Of a stretch of 64,000 nt of DNA, positions 54,259-63,769 are shown piece after piece. The notes under the pieces are model-generated. The model was not told the DNA's origin. It saw nothing but the letters and a program-made list of their open reading frames with translations, and searched no databases. Made by a program: the position numbers and the translations under genes. The stretch's first letter is position 1, and each line of letters opens with the position of its first letter. Origin of the DNA: Roseivirga spongicola (GTDB taxonomy: Bacteria > Bacteroidota > Bacteroidia > Cytophagales > Cyclobacteriaceae); contig NZ_LRPC01000001.1 of assembly GCF_001592965.1 (NCBI RefSeq), positions 1,364,001 to 1,428,000 of the forward strand, written 5' to 3'.

Positions 54259-57200
54259 ATGAAGGAAATCCTCCAATCGTACCTTAAAAGACTCACTAAC
54301 CTTTCTGGGAACAACAGGTCGTTGTTATTGCTGAAGCTGAATGTAGAGCAGTTTATCGACCTGCACGATCTCGACCATGTCAATGGAGCGCCTTCCTGGC
54401 AAATTATGGAGCAGCTGATCACCAAGAAGAATCAGGTGAAGCTGGTGCCTCAGTCTGACGCCAGAGATGAGCTTTCCAACAAAATAGCTGGCCGACTGAA
54501 GAAGCTCAATCGTAGAGAGAAATTTCTCTTTGAGGAATCTGGTGCAAGAGATATGTATGTAGGCTGGCCATTTGTAGAAGGTAAATTCAATGATGGAACA
54601 ATCCTTCGTGCCCCACTTTGCTTCTTTCCGGTAGAGCTTCAGCTTGAAAAGGAGCATTGGACATTGAGCCTAAAGAAGGATGTTAATATCAGTTTCAACA
54701 AAAGTTTGTTGTTGGCTTTCAGTCATTACAATGAAATTAAGCTAGAAGAAGAGTTGGTAGAACATAGTTTTGATGACTACGACAGGCATGCTACTACTTT
54801 CAAAAATCAGCTTTACGAACAGATTTCAGGCAGCAGTATAGATATTCCATTTAGCCGAGAGTTTTATGCTGAACAGCTAGAACCTTTCGCCAATTTGGTG
54901 AAAGATCAGTTACTTCAGAATTACGATGTCGGTGAGTTAGGGCTTAAAATGCAGGCTGTTCTCGGGCTTTTCCCTCAGGCCGATTCTTATTTAGTTCCTG
55001 ACTATGATTTTATGCTAGAAGAGAGTCAATATGATTCTTTAGATAGTTTTTTTGAAGACAGAATTCTAAGTACTCAGGTTGCTGATTCCAATGACTTCGA
55101 TCCGGAATCCTTTTTTCTGCATTCTGTTAAGGAAGACGAAACCTACACGCCTTTCCCCTTGGATGCTTATCAAGAAAATGCCCTGAAGGCCGTTAAGAAG
55201 GGTAATTCAATTGTGGTTCAGGGACCTCCAGGAACAGGAAAATCTCAGCTTATTTGTAATCTGGCTGCTGACTTTATCGCTAGAGGCAAGAAGGTGTTGG
55301 TGGTCAGTCAAAAACGAGCGGCATTGGACGTAGTCTATAATCGGCTAAAGCAGAATGATATTCATGAATTTGCTGCATTAGTTCATGATTTTAAGTCAGA
55401 TCGAAAGGAGATTTACGACAAAATTGCTCGGCAGATTGACAGGCTGCAAGAGTACAAACGGAGTAATAATAACCTGGATGCGCTTCAACTCGATAGGCAA
55501 TTTAGGCAGGCTAGTCTGACAATCGAGGAAAATGCTGATCAGCTGGAAGAATATAAGTCGGCATTGTTCGATGAGTCTGAGTGTGGTCTTTCGGTGAAGG
55601 AGCTTTACCTGACTTCCAGTCCAGAGGAAGCCAGCATCTCCATGGTTCAGGAGTATTCGAACTTCCATTTTAAACAGCTCGACAAGTTTCTGAATAAGCT
55701 CGACTTGTACTTTGATTATGCCAATGAGCTCGATTCTGACGAACATCCATGGTCGGATAGGGTGAGTTTTGCTGGCTTTAAAGCGAGTGATCTTCAACAG
55801 ATTCTGGTTTACCTTGAAGAGATTCCTAAGGAAGCGAAGGCCCTGGCGAAGGAGGTTTCTACCATCATAGGAGAGGAAGTTGATTATGATGCTTGCCGAA
55901 CCATTAGTGAGAGTTTGGAAAGACTCAAGGAGATCAATTCTTACCTGAAGAACGAAGAGATCTATAAGCTGTTTAAGCCAATGACTGCTTTTCCGAATGC
56001 TCAAACGGAATTGCTTTGGTTGAAGAATACACGAAACCTGTTGAATAAGTGCTTCGAGGGAAATGGAGTAGAACAGACTATTCCGGCAGATGAGATTGGT
56101 GAAGTTCAGCAAATATTAAAACAAAGGTCTGATGCTAAGGCATCGGCTTGGAAGTCTTTCAAATGGAGGTTCTCTAAGGAAAAGTTAAGGCTTGCGAGAA
56201 TCTTAGTGGCCAATGGTTTGCGCGATGATAAGGCCGCGTTGCAGGTGCTTACCGAACGAATTGATAACCGATTAAATCTTCAACACCAACTCACCAAGCT
56301 GAAAAGTGTGGGCTGGATTGATTCGGTTCCGAAAACGCTTTCTCAAGAAGAAATCAATCAGTGGATTGATAACTTGGAAATGGCGATCAATGGAAAGTTG
56401 AGGTTCAATTCATTCGCCAACTTCAATGAATATTTCAAACTGAATAAGCTTTCTGCTAAAGAGTTTAGGTCGAAAATTAAGGAGCTTAGAGAAGCACTTG
56501 AGTCTTTGCCTGGCAAGCGCAAGAAATGGAATAAATATATTGAGCCGCCACAGATTGACAGGCTCTTACAGGATGAAGACTTTTTAAAATCGCTTCGGAA
56601 ATCCATTAAACGAGATTTTGAAACGCTTTGTGAGTTGGATAAACTTAGAGAATCATTCTCTGAACATGAACTAGCTATTGTAGATCGGTTAGTAGATCTT
56701 CATTTAGAGAATAAGAAGGAAGTCCTAAGGATTTTCGATAATAGCTTAAGACTTGCTTGGATCGATCATATTGAGAGTAAGAACCCAATTCTCAGAGCTG
56801 TTTCGACCTTGAAATTCGACAAGCTAATTTCTGAGTTGCAAGAGGCGGTAGAGCTAAAGGCCGAGGCCAGTAATCAGATTCTCTTACAAAAGGCAAAGGA
56901 ACGAACCTACGAAGGAGTTGAGTTCAATCGACTTAATAACATGGTTACTTATCGCGATTTACTTCATCAGGTAACCAAGAAGAGGAGAATTTGGCCTATT
57001 CGCAGAGTCATTAACCACTTCTATCAAGAGCTCTTCAACATTGTGCCTTGTTGGTTGGCATCTCCTGAATCCGTTTCGGCTATATTCCCAATGGAGCCAG
57101 TTTTCGATCTGGTAATTTTCGATGAAGCCAGCCAGTGTTTTGCAGAAAAAGGATTGCCTGCAATCTACCGTGGAAAGCAAGTGGTAATTGCCGGTGACGA

Positions 57201-58260
57201 TCAGCAGTTAAGACCTAATGATCTATATCGGGTGCGTTGGGAAGATGAATCTGAAGATATGGCCATGGAGGTGGAATCGCTTCTAGAGTTGAGTAGAAAC
57301 TTCTTGATGCAAGTCCATTTAAGAGGACATTATAGAAGCCAATCTCAGGAGTTGATTCAGTTTTCGAATCAACATTTCTACCAGAATAAACTGAGCATGC
57401 TACCTCATTTTGAAGTAGCAAATGGCACGGAACCTTCTATTGAGTACATTAAGGTGAAGGGCGAGTGGGAGAAGCAAAGCAATTTGGTGGAAGCGCAGCA
57501 AGTAGTTGAAGTAGTTAAATCATATCTGAGAAAGCGAACGGAGTACAGCTTGGGTGTAGTCACGTTTAATGCAGTTCAACAAGGCTTGGTTATTGATTTG
57601 CTGGAAGAGGAAGGGATTATGGGCGAAGCCAATCTCTTCGTCAAGAATATTGAAAATGTTCAGGGCGATGAACGCGATGTAATCATTTTCACTACGGCTT
57701 ATGCACCCGATGCCAAAGGCAAATTCAATGTGCAGTTTGGTAGTCTGAATCAGGCTGGTGGAGAGAATAGGTTGAACGTAGCGATTAGTAGAGCTAGGCA
57801 GAAAGTAATTGTAATTACTTCTATTTCTCCAAGTCAGCTGAAAGTGGAGGATACTAAAAATGAGGGGCCGAAGCTACTTAAAGCTTATTTGAAATATGCC
57901 AAGCAAGTTTCTGATAAAGAAATGGATATCACCCTAATGATTGACAAAGGCTTTGAACAAGAGTGGTATTTAAAGAATAAGTTGATGGCGTTAGAGTCTG
58001 AGTTACCAGTAAAAATGAAGTCAGATTCTGTTTATGCGGATATTGCTCTAATGCGAAGGAATAAATATTTGGGTCTGATTTTCACGGATGATAACTCATT
58101 CTACATCAGTACTTCGGTGAAGGAGACATTTGTTTATAGGCCTGCCCAACTCAGTGCTAAATCATGGCCGTATCGCTTAATGCATTCCCGAGATTACTGG
58201 CAAAACGGTGCGAATGTTAAAGACAAAATCAGTCGATTTATTGAGTTGGTGGAGGGGTGA
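54259..58260 (+). CDS. Large SF1 helicase, DUF4011/COG1112-type, with degenerate Vsr-like tail
   Basis: A 1333-residue P-loop protein. N-terminal DUF4011-like region (about 1-300). SF1 helicase core with Walker A GPPGTGKSQL (322-329), Walker B VIFDEASQCF (Asp955, Glu956), motif III GDDQQLRP (979-986), and motif VI NVAISRARQK (Arg1178, Arg1180). A coiled-coil-like insert lies between. The C-terminal 110 residues resemble the Vsr-like endonuclease domain of COG1112 proteins (ADIALM, W...RLMHSRDYWQN), but where relatives have LLGIECDG this one has LGLIFTDD, so the catalytic Glu and Asp are probably missing. Related proteins occur in anti-phage systems; alone here, DNA repair or RNA functions are equally possible. 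Confidence 0.82.
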   Translation: MKEILQSYLKRLTNLSGNNRSLLLLKLNVEQFIDLHDLDHVNGAPSWQIMEQLITKKNQVKLVPQSDARDELSNKIAGRLKKLNRREKFLFEESGARDMYVGWPFVEGKFNDGTILRAPLCFFPVELQLEKEHWTLSLKKDVNISFNKSLLLAFSHYNEIKLEEELVEHSFDDYDRHATTFKNQLYEQISGSSIDIPFSREFYAEQLEPFANLVKDQLLQNYDVGELGLKMQAVLGLFPQADSYLVPDYDFMLEESQYDSLDSFFEDRILSTQVADSNDFDPESFFLHSVKEDETYTPFPLDAYQENALKAVKKGNSIVVQGPPGTGKSQLICNLAADFIARGKKVLVVSQKRAALDVVYNRLKQNDIHEFAALVHDFKSDRKEIYDKIARQIDRLQEYKRSNNNLDALQLDRQFRQASLTIEENADQLEEYKSALFDESECGLSVKELYLTSSPEEASISMVQEYSNFHFKQLDKFLNKLDLYFDYANELDSDEHPWSDRVSFAGFKASDLQQILVYLEEIPKEAKALAKEVSTIIGEEVDYDACRTISESLERLKEINSYLKNEEIYKLFKPMTAFPNAQTELLWLKNTRNLLNKCFEGNGVEQTIPADEIGEVQQILKQRSDAKASAWKSFKWRFSKEKLRLARILVANGLRDDKAALQVLTERIDNRLNLQHQLTKLKSVGWIDSVPKTLSQEEINQWIDNLEMAINGKLRFNSFANFNEYFKLNKLSAKEFRSKIKELREALESLPGKRKKWNKYIEPPQIDRLLQDEDFLKSLRKSIKRDFETLCELDKLRESFSEHELAIVDRLVDLHLENKKEVLRIFDNSLRLAWIDHIESKNPILRAVSTLKFDKLISELQEAVELKAEASNQILLQKAKERTYEGVEFNRLNNMVTYRDLLHQVTKKRRIWPIRRVINHFYQELFNIVPCWLASPESVSAIFPMEPVFDLVIFDEASQCFAEKGLPAIYRGKQVVIAGDDQQLRPNDLYRVRWEDESEDMAMEVESLLELSRNFLMQVHLRGHYRSQSQELIQFSNQHFYQNKLSMLPHFEVANGTEPSIEYIKVKGEWEKQSNLVEAQQVVEVVKSYLRKRTEYSLGVVTFNAVQQGLVIDLLEEEGIMGEANLFVKNIENVQGDERDVIIFTTAYAPDAKGKFNVQFGSLNQAGGENRLNVAISRARQKVIVITSISPSQLKVEDTKNEGPKLLKAYLKYAKQVSDKEMDITLMIDKGFEQEWYLKNKLMALESELPVKMKSDSVYADIALMRRNKYLGLIFTDDNSFYISTSVKETFVYRPAQLSAKSWPYRLMHSRDYWQNGANVKDKISRFIELVEG

Positions 58261-58274
58261 TCGCATTTTCAACT

Positions 58275-58294
58275 CGTTGGTGACAACACCAACG
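58275..58294. terminator. Hairpin between the helicase gene and gldH
   Basis: Perfect 8-bp stem CGTTGGTG/CACCAACG with an ACAA loop, 14 bases after the helicase stop. A second, weaker AGCCC/GGGCT hairpin (58301-58324 region) leads up to gldH. Confidence 0.7.
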
Positions 58295-58323
58295 ATGGCT
58301 AAGCCCGTCTTTTAAACCATGGG

Positions 58324-58791
58324 CTAAAGGCCTTCTTCTATTCTTACCCCCACAGAATGAACTCCGGCTAGGGATTCACTTCGCATATATTGAGCGAACT
58401 TCAAGGTGTATTCTCCTGCTTTAGGGAATGAGTAGTTGGTGAGAATAGCTTCTGAACTTTGATAGATACTGTTTCCCTTACCTTGTGGCTTTCCGGTTAT
58501 TTCATCGAAGAGCTCAATATTGACTAATTCGCTGGCTATTTCTTCGCCTGCTTCATCTAACAAGTAGTAGGTGAGATAGATGTTCTGAAAAGGGTACTCC
58601 AGATCATTCCTCATTTTGAAATAGATGTTTTTCCCATTTGTGTCGTCAATCTCAAAAGTGAATTGAGGCATATTATCCATATGCCAAGAGTGATTCTCTA
58701 AACTCTGATCGTCTTCAAAAACTCGCTCCGAGTCACAAGACCAAACAACGGCCAATAAAAAGAGGAATAGAATCTTATGCGCTTTTGTCAT
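58324..58791 (-). CDS. gldH: Gliding motility lipoprotein GldH
   Basis: A 155-residue lipoprotein with a signal peptide and lipobox (LLAVVWSCDSE). It follows the GldH pattern closely: RVFEDDQSLENHSWH, FEIDDTNGKNIYFKMRNDLEYPFQNIYL, ELFDEITGKPQGKG, YSFPKAGEYTLKFAQYMR, GVHSVGVRIEEG. GldH is an outer-membrane lipoprotein needed for gliding in Flavobacterium. I start at the ATG at 58791. A longer frame of the same reading phase reaches 59061, but that extension is only the Lys/Gln-rich end of ricT read in another frame. Overlaps ricT by 17 bases. Confidence 0.93.
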   Translation of the reverse strand: MTKAHKILFLFLLAVVWSCDSERVFEDDQSLENHSWHMDNMPQFTFEIDDTNGKNIYFKMRNDLEYPFQNIYLTYYLLDEAGEEIASELVNIELFDEITGKPQGKGNSIYQSSEAILTNYSFPKAGEYTLKFAQYMRSESLAGVHSVGVRIEEGL

Positions 58792-60112
58792 TATTCGGAT
58801 TGTTCTTCTTTTTGAAGTTGCGATTCTTTCTTCGCTTGTTTTGGCTTTTGGCTTGCCCCTGATTTGGCCCTTGTCCTTTATTTTCAGCTTTAGGTTGTGC
58901 TCCTTTGGCTTGTCCCTGTTTTTGCTGTGGGTTAGGTTTCCTTTTACGTTGTTGGGGTTGACCCTGCTGCTTTTGCTGAGCATCTTGTCCTTGTCCAGTA
59001 CCTTTTCCTTTTCTGCGTTTATTGCCTTTCTTTCTAGCGTCTTTCTTCTTAAAGCGCTCATCCATTCGCTCTAAGTCGCTATTAATTGAGGTCTCCGCAG
59101 GAGCTAACTCTAATTTGTCTTCAGTAAGTGTATCAGGAGTTTCTCCTTTCTTATTCAGCTCAATAATTTCTTTTACTCGGTTAGCAGGGATTGGATGCCA
59201 TGTGTTTTCATCACCATAGTTAAACCACATGATTTTTCGGAAGATATCAGTCTTTTGAAGTCTGGCTTCTCCGTTGCTAGTCTTAATCTTGGTTACCTCC
59301 GGAATATCTTCCAGAGCTTCCATGTATGTGTCTAGCTCGTAGTTCAAGCAGCATTTCAGCCTTCCACATTGGCCGGAAAGCTTGCTGGGATTAAGACTAA
59401 GATTCTGATATCTGGCAGCAGAGGTAGAAACACTTTTGAAATCAGTCAACCAAGTAGAGCAGCAAAGTTCTCTTCCACAAGAGCCTATTCCACCTAAACG
59501 ACTGGCTTCTTGCCTAAGGCTGATCTGCCTCATTTCTACTCGAATCTTAAACTCGGAAGCCAATACCTTGATTAGTTCTCTAAAGTCTACACGGTCATCG
59601 GCCGAGTAGTAGAAAGTAGCCTTGGTATTATCCGCTTGAAACTCAATATCGGTGAGTTTCATGTTGAGCTTCTGTTCAAGAATAATATTTCGAGTTCTAT
59701 ATAGAGCAGGCATTTCTCTCTTCCTTACCTGATCGAATTTCTCTAGATCTTTAAGAGTAGCCTTTCTATAGATTTGCTTGATATCGTCATTATTTTCAAC
59801 ACCCTTTTTCTTCATCTGTAAGCGAACCAATTCGCCTTGAAGAGAAACATGCCCTAAATGGTGTCCGCCAGGAACGTCTACAATTACAGCTTCACCTGTA
59901 ACTAGTTCTAGGTGGTTTTCATTTTTGAAAAACTCTTTGCGGCCATTCTTGAAACGAACTTCAACAATGTTGAATTTTTCCTGAGCTGGCTCGTGCATGT
60001 TAGAGAGCCAATCGAAGGTGTTGAGTTTATTGCAGCCGCCAGTGGAACAGCCACCATTGTTATTACAACCTGCTGTTTTTCCTTCCACACTTGTTCCACA
60101 ACTACAACTCAT
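58775..60112 (-). CDS. ricT: PSP1 domain protein, RicT/YaaT-like
   Basis: A 445-residue protein with a Cys-rich N-terminus (MSCSCGTSVEGKTAGCNNNGG; several Cys for Fe-S or metal binding) and a PSP1 domain (about 90-270; YSADDRVDFRELIKVLASEF and CCLNYELDTY). The segment GSCGRELCCSTWL and GQCGRLKCCLNYE are family signatures. RicT forms a complex with RicA/RicF affecting RNase Y and biofilm in Bacillus; in Bacteroidota it lies next to gldH. The C-terminal 90 residues are a low-complexity Lys/Gln/Gly tail, probably RNA-binding (inference). Confidence 0.93.
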   Translation of the reverse strand: MSCSCGTSVEGKTAGCNNNGGCSTGGCNKLNTFDWLSNMHEPAQEKFNIVEVRFKNGRKEFFKNENHLELVTGEAVIVDVPGGHHLGHVSLQGELVRLQMKKKGVENNDDIKQIYRKATLKDLEKFDQVRKREMPALYRTRNIILEQKLNMKLTDIEFQADNTKATFYYSADDRVDFRELIKVLASEFKIRVEMRQISLRQEASRLGGIGSCGRELCCSTWLTDFKSVSTSAARYQNLSLNPSKLSGQCGRLKCCLNYELDTYMEALEDIPEVTKIKTSNGEARLQKTDIFRKIMWFNYGDENTWHPIPANRVKEIIELNKKGETPDTLTEDKLELAPAETSINSDLERMDERFKKKDARKKGNKRRKGKGTGQGQDAQQKQQGQPQQRKRKPNPQQKQGQAKGAQPKAENKGQGPNQGQAKSQNKRRKNRNFKKKNNPNNDKSA

Positions 60113-60139
60113 ATATGTATTGCCTAACGGCTTTAGACC

Positions 60140-61432
60140 TTAATTATTGATTAATCTTAGAATGTCTTGGCCAATATCCTTTCTGTGATATTCGTCTTGC
60201 CAAGAAATTTTGTTGACACCATTATAAGCATTTTCCAGTGCTTTTTCCACCGAATCAGCTTTTCCAGTAATGGCCAACACTCTACCACCGTTGGTGAGTA
60301 CGGTATTGCTATCGTCTAACTTGGTGCCGGCATGAAAAACGGTAGCGGTATCTACAGTATCAATTCCCGAAATGGCTAGTCCTTTCGGGTAGCTTCCTGG
60401 GTAACCACCAGAAACCATCACCACAGTAGTGAAAGCTTCAGGGTGAGTAGTGTAATCGATATCGCCAAGGGTTCCTTTAGCAGTCGCCTCAAGTAAATCT
60501 ACCAAGTCCGACTTGATTTTTGGGAGCACTACCTGAGTTTCAGGGTCGCCCATTCTCACATTATATTCAATCACATATGGATCGCCACCAACATTCATCA
60601 GCCCAATGAAAATGAAGCCTTTGTAGTCTATGTTTTCAGATTTTAGTCCATTTACGGTTGGTTTTACCACTCTTTCTTCCACCTTAGAGAGAAACTCTTC
60701 ATTAGCAAAAGGAATAGGAGTTACAGCTCCCATACCACCAGTGTTAAGACCAGTGTCTTGCTCGCCAATTCTTTTGTAATCTTTGGCTTCAGGTAGAATC
60801 TTGTAATTTTCTCCATCAGTCAAGACGAAGACTGAAAGCTCAATTCCATCAAGATATTGCTCAATCACCACTCTGCTAGAAGCATCACCAAACTTAGCGT
60901 CAACTAACATTTCTTTGAGCGTTTCTCTAGCGTGCTCATGTGTTTCGGCTATAATTACTCCTTTACCTGCAGCAAGGCCATCGGCTTTAAGTACTACAGG
61001 GAGCGGATGGCTAGAAACGTAATTTAAGCCTTCTTCCAAATTCTCTTTGGTGAAGGTTTTGGAACGAGCAGTTGGCACATTATGCCTTTCCATAAACTGC
61101 TTAGAGAAATCTTTACTACCCTCTAGTTGAGCGCCTTCTTTAGAGGGACCCACTAAGCCAACATTAGCAAGCTCAGAGTCATTTTTAAAGTAATCGGCAA
61201 TGCCTTTTACCAATGGGTCTTCTGGGCCAACAACTACTAAGTCTATATTCTCTTGTTTTACAAAGTTGCCAATGCCATCAAAGTCATTTACGTTCAAATC
61301 GATGTTTGTACCAACCTCTGCTGTTCCGGCATTACCGGGAGCAACGAAAAGGGCTTCACACTTAGGGCTTTGAGCAATTTTCCAACTGAAGGCGTGTTCT
61401 CTACCGCCACTTCCTAAAACAAGAATTCTCAT
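60140..61432 (-). CDS. purD: Phosphoribosylamine-glycine ligase (GARS)
   Basis: A 430-residue ATP-grasp enzyme making glycinamide ribonucleotide in purine synthesis. N-terminus MRILVLGSGGREHAFSWKIA; ATP-grasp motifs LKADGLAAGKGVIIA and GGMGAVTPIP; NVRMGDPETQVVLP near the active site. I start at the ATG at 61432 because a TACCTTTG -7 motif lies at 61457-61464, inside a longer frame that would begin at 61459. Stands alone, between ricT and recQ. Confidence 0.97.
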   Translation of the reverse strand: MRILVLGSGGREHAFSWKIAQSPKCEALFVAPGNAGTAEVGTNIDLNVNDFDGIGNFVKQENIDLVVVGPEDPLVKGIADYFKNDSELANVGLVGPSKEGAQLEGSKDFSKQFMERHNVPTARSKTFTKENLEEGLNYVSSHPLPVVLKADGLAAGKGVIIAETHEHARETLKEMLVDAKFGDASSRVVIEQYLDGIELSVFVLTDGENYKILPEAKDYKRIGEQDTGLNTGGMGAVTPIPFANEEFLSKVEERVVKPTVNGLKSENIDYKGFIFIGLMNVGGDPYVIEYNVRMGDPETQVVLPKIKSDLVDLLEATAKGTLGDIDYTTHPEAFTTVVMVSGGYPGSYPKGLAISGIDTVDTATVFHAGTKLDDSNTVLTNGGRVLAITGKADSVEKALENAYNGVNKISWQDEYHRKDIGQDILRLINN

Positions 61433-61456
61433 GAATACAGCTTTTTGTAAAGGCAA

Positions 61457-61464
61457 CAAAGGTA
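61457..61464 (-). promoter_or_regulatory. -7 element before purD
   Basis: Minus strand TACCTTTG, ending 24 bases ahead of the ATG at 61432. It argues against the longer upstream start. No good -33 match. Confidence 0.45.
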
Positions 61465-61497
61465 ATTAATCAGAGAGAATGCAGTTTGCTATTTACA

Positions 61498-63696
61498 TTA
61501 ATTTGCATGCTCCGAAAGGAATTTAATACGCATAAGTCGCATATCGTCTTCAGTGATGTCTTCACCATCAAATTCATCTAAAGCGTCCGCAATACTGTCC
61601 GATTCTGCATCTAAGAAGTAGTCTATAATGTCTGCCTGTAGATCTTCGTCTATAAATGACTCTAAGTAATAGTCTAGATTCAGCCTAGTGCCTGCGAAAC
61701 AGATTATCTCCATTTCATCAATAAGAGTAGACATACTCCATCCTTTCTGTTCGGCAACCTCTTCTAAGTCGATCTTTCTATCCACCTGTTGGATAATGTA
61801 AATCTTGTTCTTGGATTTATTTCCAGAAGATTTGATAACTACTACGTCTTCAATGTCAATCTCATTATCCTTAACATATTGCTTGATGATCTTAAGGAAG
61901 GACTGACCAAACTTTTGAACCTTACCCATTCCAATACCATTGACATTGGCCAATGCTTCATCGGTGGTAGGGTAGGTGGTTGCCATTTCTTGTAGAGATG
62001 GATCCTGAATAATTACATAGGGAGGGAGGTCTTTCTCCTTTGCTATTTTCTTTCTTTCGGCTTTTAGTAAGTCGAAAAGCACTTTATCGAATGAATTGCC
62101 TGCATTTGGAGATGCCGGTGTTTCGTTGCTTTCTTCTTCGGTTTGGTCTACATCGCTATAGTCTAAATCTTTGGTAAATTCTACGTAATAAGGTTTCTCT
62201 AAGAAGTTGAGGCCTTTTTTACTGAGTTTCAGTGTGCCAATGTTCTCAATGTCTTTTTCAACAAATTCGTTAAGTAAGGTTTGACGAACTATAGACTTCC
62301 AAAGACTTTCATCCTCAGATTTTCCCACACCATACACAGGCAACTTATCGTGCCCATAACTTTTTACATATTGATTGCTAGAGCCTCGAATTACACTGAC
62401 CAAGTGACCAATGCCAAACCTTTGACCGGTTTGTTCTACTGCCTGAACAACGGTTTTTACATACTCCTGTCCATCGTACTTTTCTCGTTCATATCGACAA
62501 TTGTCGCACATGCCAGATTTCTTGCAGGCAGTGTCGTCATACTCCTCTCCAAAATAGTGGAGCAGCTGCTTTCTTCTGCATACAGCCGATTCGGCATAAG
62601 AACTCATTTCCTCCAGAAGAATTTTTGCATTCTCCTTTTCGGTTACAGGCTTGTCTTTATTGAACTTTTCTAGCTTCAGAATATCATTGTAGCTGTAGAA
62701 CATGACGCACTGACCTTCAAGCCCATCTCGACCTGCTCTACCAGTTTCTTGATAGTAGCCTTCTAAAGACTTTGGCACATCGTAATGGATTACGAATCGA
62801 ACATCTGGTTTGTCAATTCCCATTCCGAATGCGATGGTTGCCACAATCACATCTACTTCTTCATTCAAGAAATCGTCTTGATTTTTCATTCTCACGGCAG
62901 GATCGAATCCTGCGTGATAAGGTGCTGCTTTAAAGCCATTCACTTGAAGGAACTGGGCAATTTCTTCTACCTTTTTTCTGCTCAAGCAGTAGATAACGCC
63001 CGATTTGCCTTGATTCTCTCGAATAAACTTAATGAGCTGTTTCTTGATTCCCTTTTTAGGTCGAACCTCATAATAGAGGTTTTCTCTGTTGAAAGAAGAC
63101 TTGAATAAGTCTGCGTCTTCCATCTGAAGGTTTCTCTGAATATCTAGCTGAACTTTTGGAGTAGCTGTTGCAGTAAGCGCAATAATTGGAATATCACCTA
63201 AATGATTGATGATAGACTTGATTCTTCGGTATTCTGGCCTGAAATCATGACCCCATTCCGAAATACAATGCGCTTCATCGATGGCTGCAAAAGAGATGTT
63301 GGCTTGCCTTAGAAAGTCAACGTTTTCTTCTTTGGTCAATGATTCTGGAGCTATGTAAAGTAGCTTGAGCTCACCCGCTAAGGTGGCTTTTTTAATTCTA
63401 TTAATTTCTGATTTTGAAAGGGTGGAATTTAGGAATCTAGCATTTACACCTACAGCATTCATCTGATCCACCTGATTTTTCATCAGAGCTATCAGCGGAG
63501 AGATGACAATGGCCGTTCCCTCTTGCACAATAGCTGGCATCTGGTAACACATAGATTTACCCGCACCTGTGGGCATAATCACAAAGGTGTTTTTCCTTGC
63601 TAATAAGTTTAGAATTATTTTTTCCTGATTTCCCCTGAACTGATCGTAGCCGAAAACTTCTTTGAGTTTCGACCTTAAGACTTCGACACTTACCAT
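61498..63696 (-). CDS. recQ: ATP-dependent DNA helicase RecQ
   Basis: A 732-residue RecQ-family helicase. Walker A MPTGAGKS (41-48); DEAH motif IDEAHCISEWGHDFRPEY (140-143 for DEAH); motif VI QETGRAGRDG; RecQ zinc-binding Cys (CRRKQLLHYF, ACKKSGMCDNC); winged helix; HRDC domain (about 538-605; FDKVLFDLLKAERKKIAKEKDLPPY). An acidic C-terminal tail (about 640-732) is longer than in E. coli RecQ. Monocistronic. Confidence 0.96.
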   Translation of the reverse strand: MVSVEVLRSKLKEVFGYDQFRGNQEKIILNLLARKNTFVIMPTGAGKSMCYQMPAIVQEGTAIVISPLIALMKNQVDQMNAVGVNARFLNSTLSKSEINRIKKATLAGELKLLYIAPESLTKEENVDFLRQANISFAAIDEAHCISEWGHDFRPEYRRIKSIINHLGDIPIIALTATATPKVQLDIQRNLQMEDADLFKSSFNRENLYYEVRPKKGIKKQLIKFIRENQGKSGVIYCLSRKKVEEIAQFLQVNGFKAAPYHAGFDPAVRMKNQDDFLNEEVDVIVATIAFGMGIDKPDVRFVIHYDVPKSLEGYYQETGRAGRDGLEGQCVMFYSYNDILKLEKFNKDKPVTEKENAKILLEEMSSYAESAVCRRKQLLHYFGEEYDDTACKKSGMCDNCRYEREKYDGQEYVKTVVQAVEQTGQRFGIGHLVSVIRGSSNQYVKSYGHDKLPVYGVGKSEDESLWKSIVRQTLLNEFVEKDIENIGTLKLSKKGLNFLEKPYYVEFTKDLDYSDVDQTEEESNETPASPNAGNSFDKVLFDLLKAERKKIAKEKDLPPYVIIQDPSLQEMATTYPTTDEALANVNGIGMGKVQKFGQSFLKIIKQYVKDNEIDIEDVVVIKSSGNKSKNKIYIIQQVDRKIDLEEVAEQKGWSMSTLIDEMEIICFAGTRLNLDYYLESFIDEDLQADIIDYFLDAESDSIADALDEFDGEDITEDDMRLMRIKFLSEHAN

Positions 63697-63715
63697 ATTA
63701 ATCTGTCTAAACCCA

Positions 63716-63743
63716 TTTGGAATGAGACCATTACTTATATTTG
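63716..63743 (+). promoter_or_regulatory. Promoter of the kdsD-like gene
   Basis: TTTG (63716-63719), 16-base spacer, TATATTTG (63736-63743). Spacing is one base short of the usual 17-23; the -7 box is a good match. The TTG start lies 26 bases downstream. Confidence 0.5.
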
Positions 63744-63769
63744 TCGCACAAATTTAACCTGCGTTTCAA

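Noticed and set aside
58792-59061. N-terminal extension of the gldH frame
   Set aside because: It is the low-complexity end of ricT read in another frame; GldH proper starts with a signal peptide at 58791.
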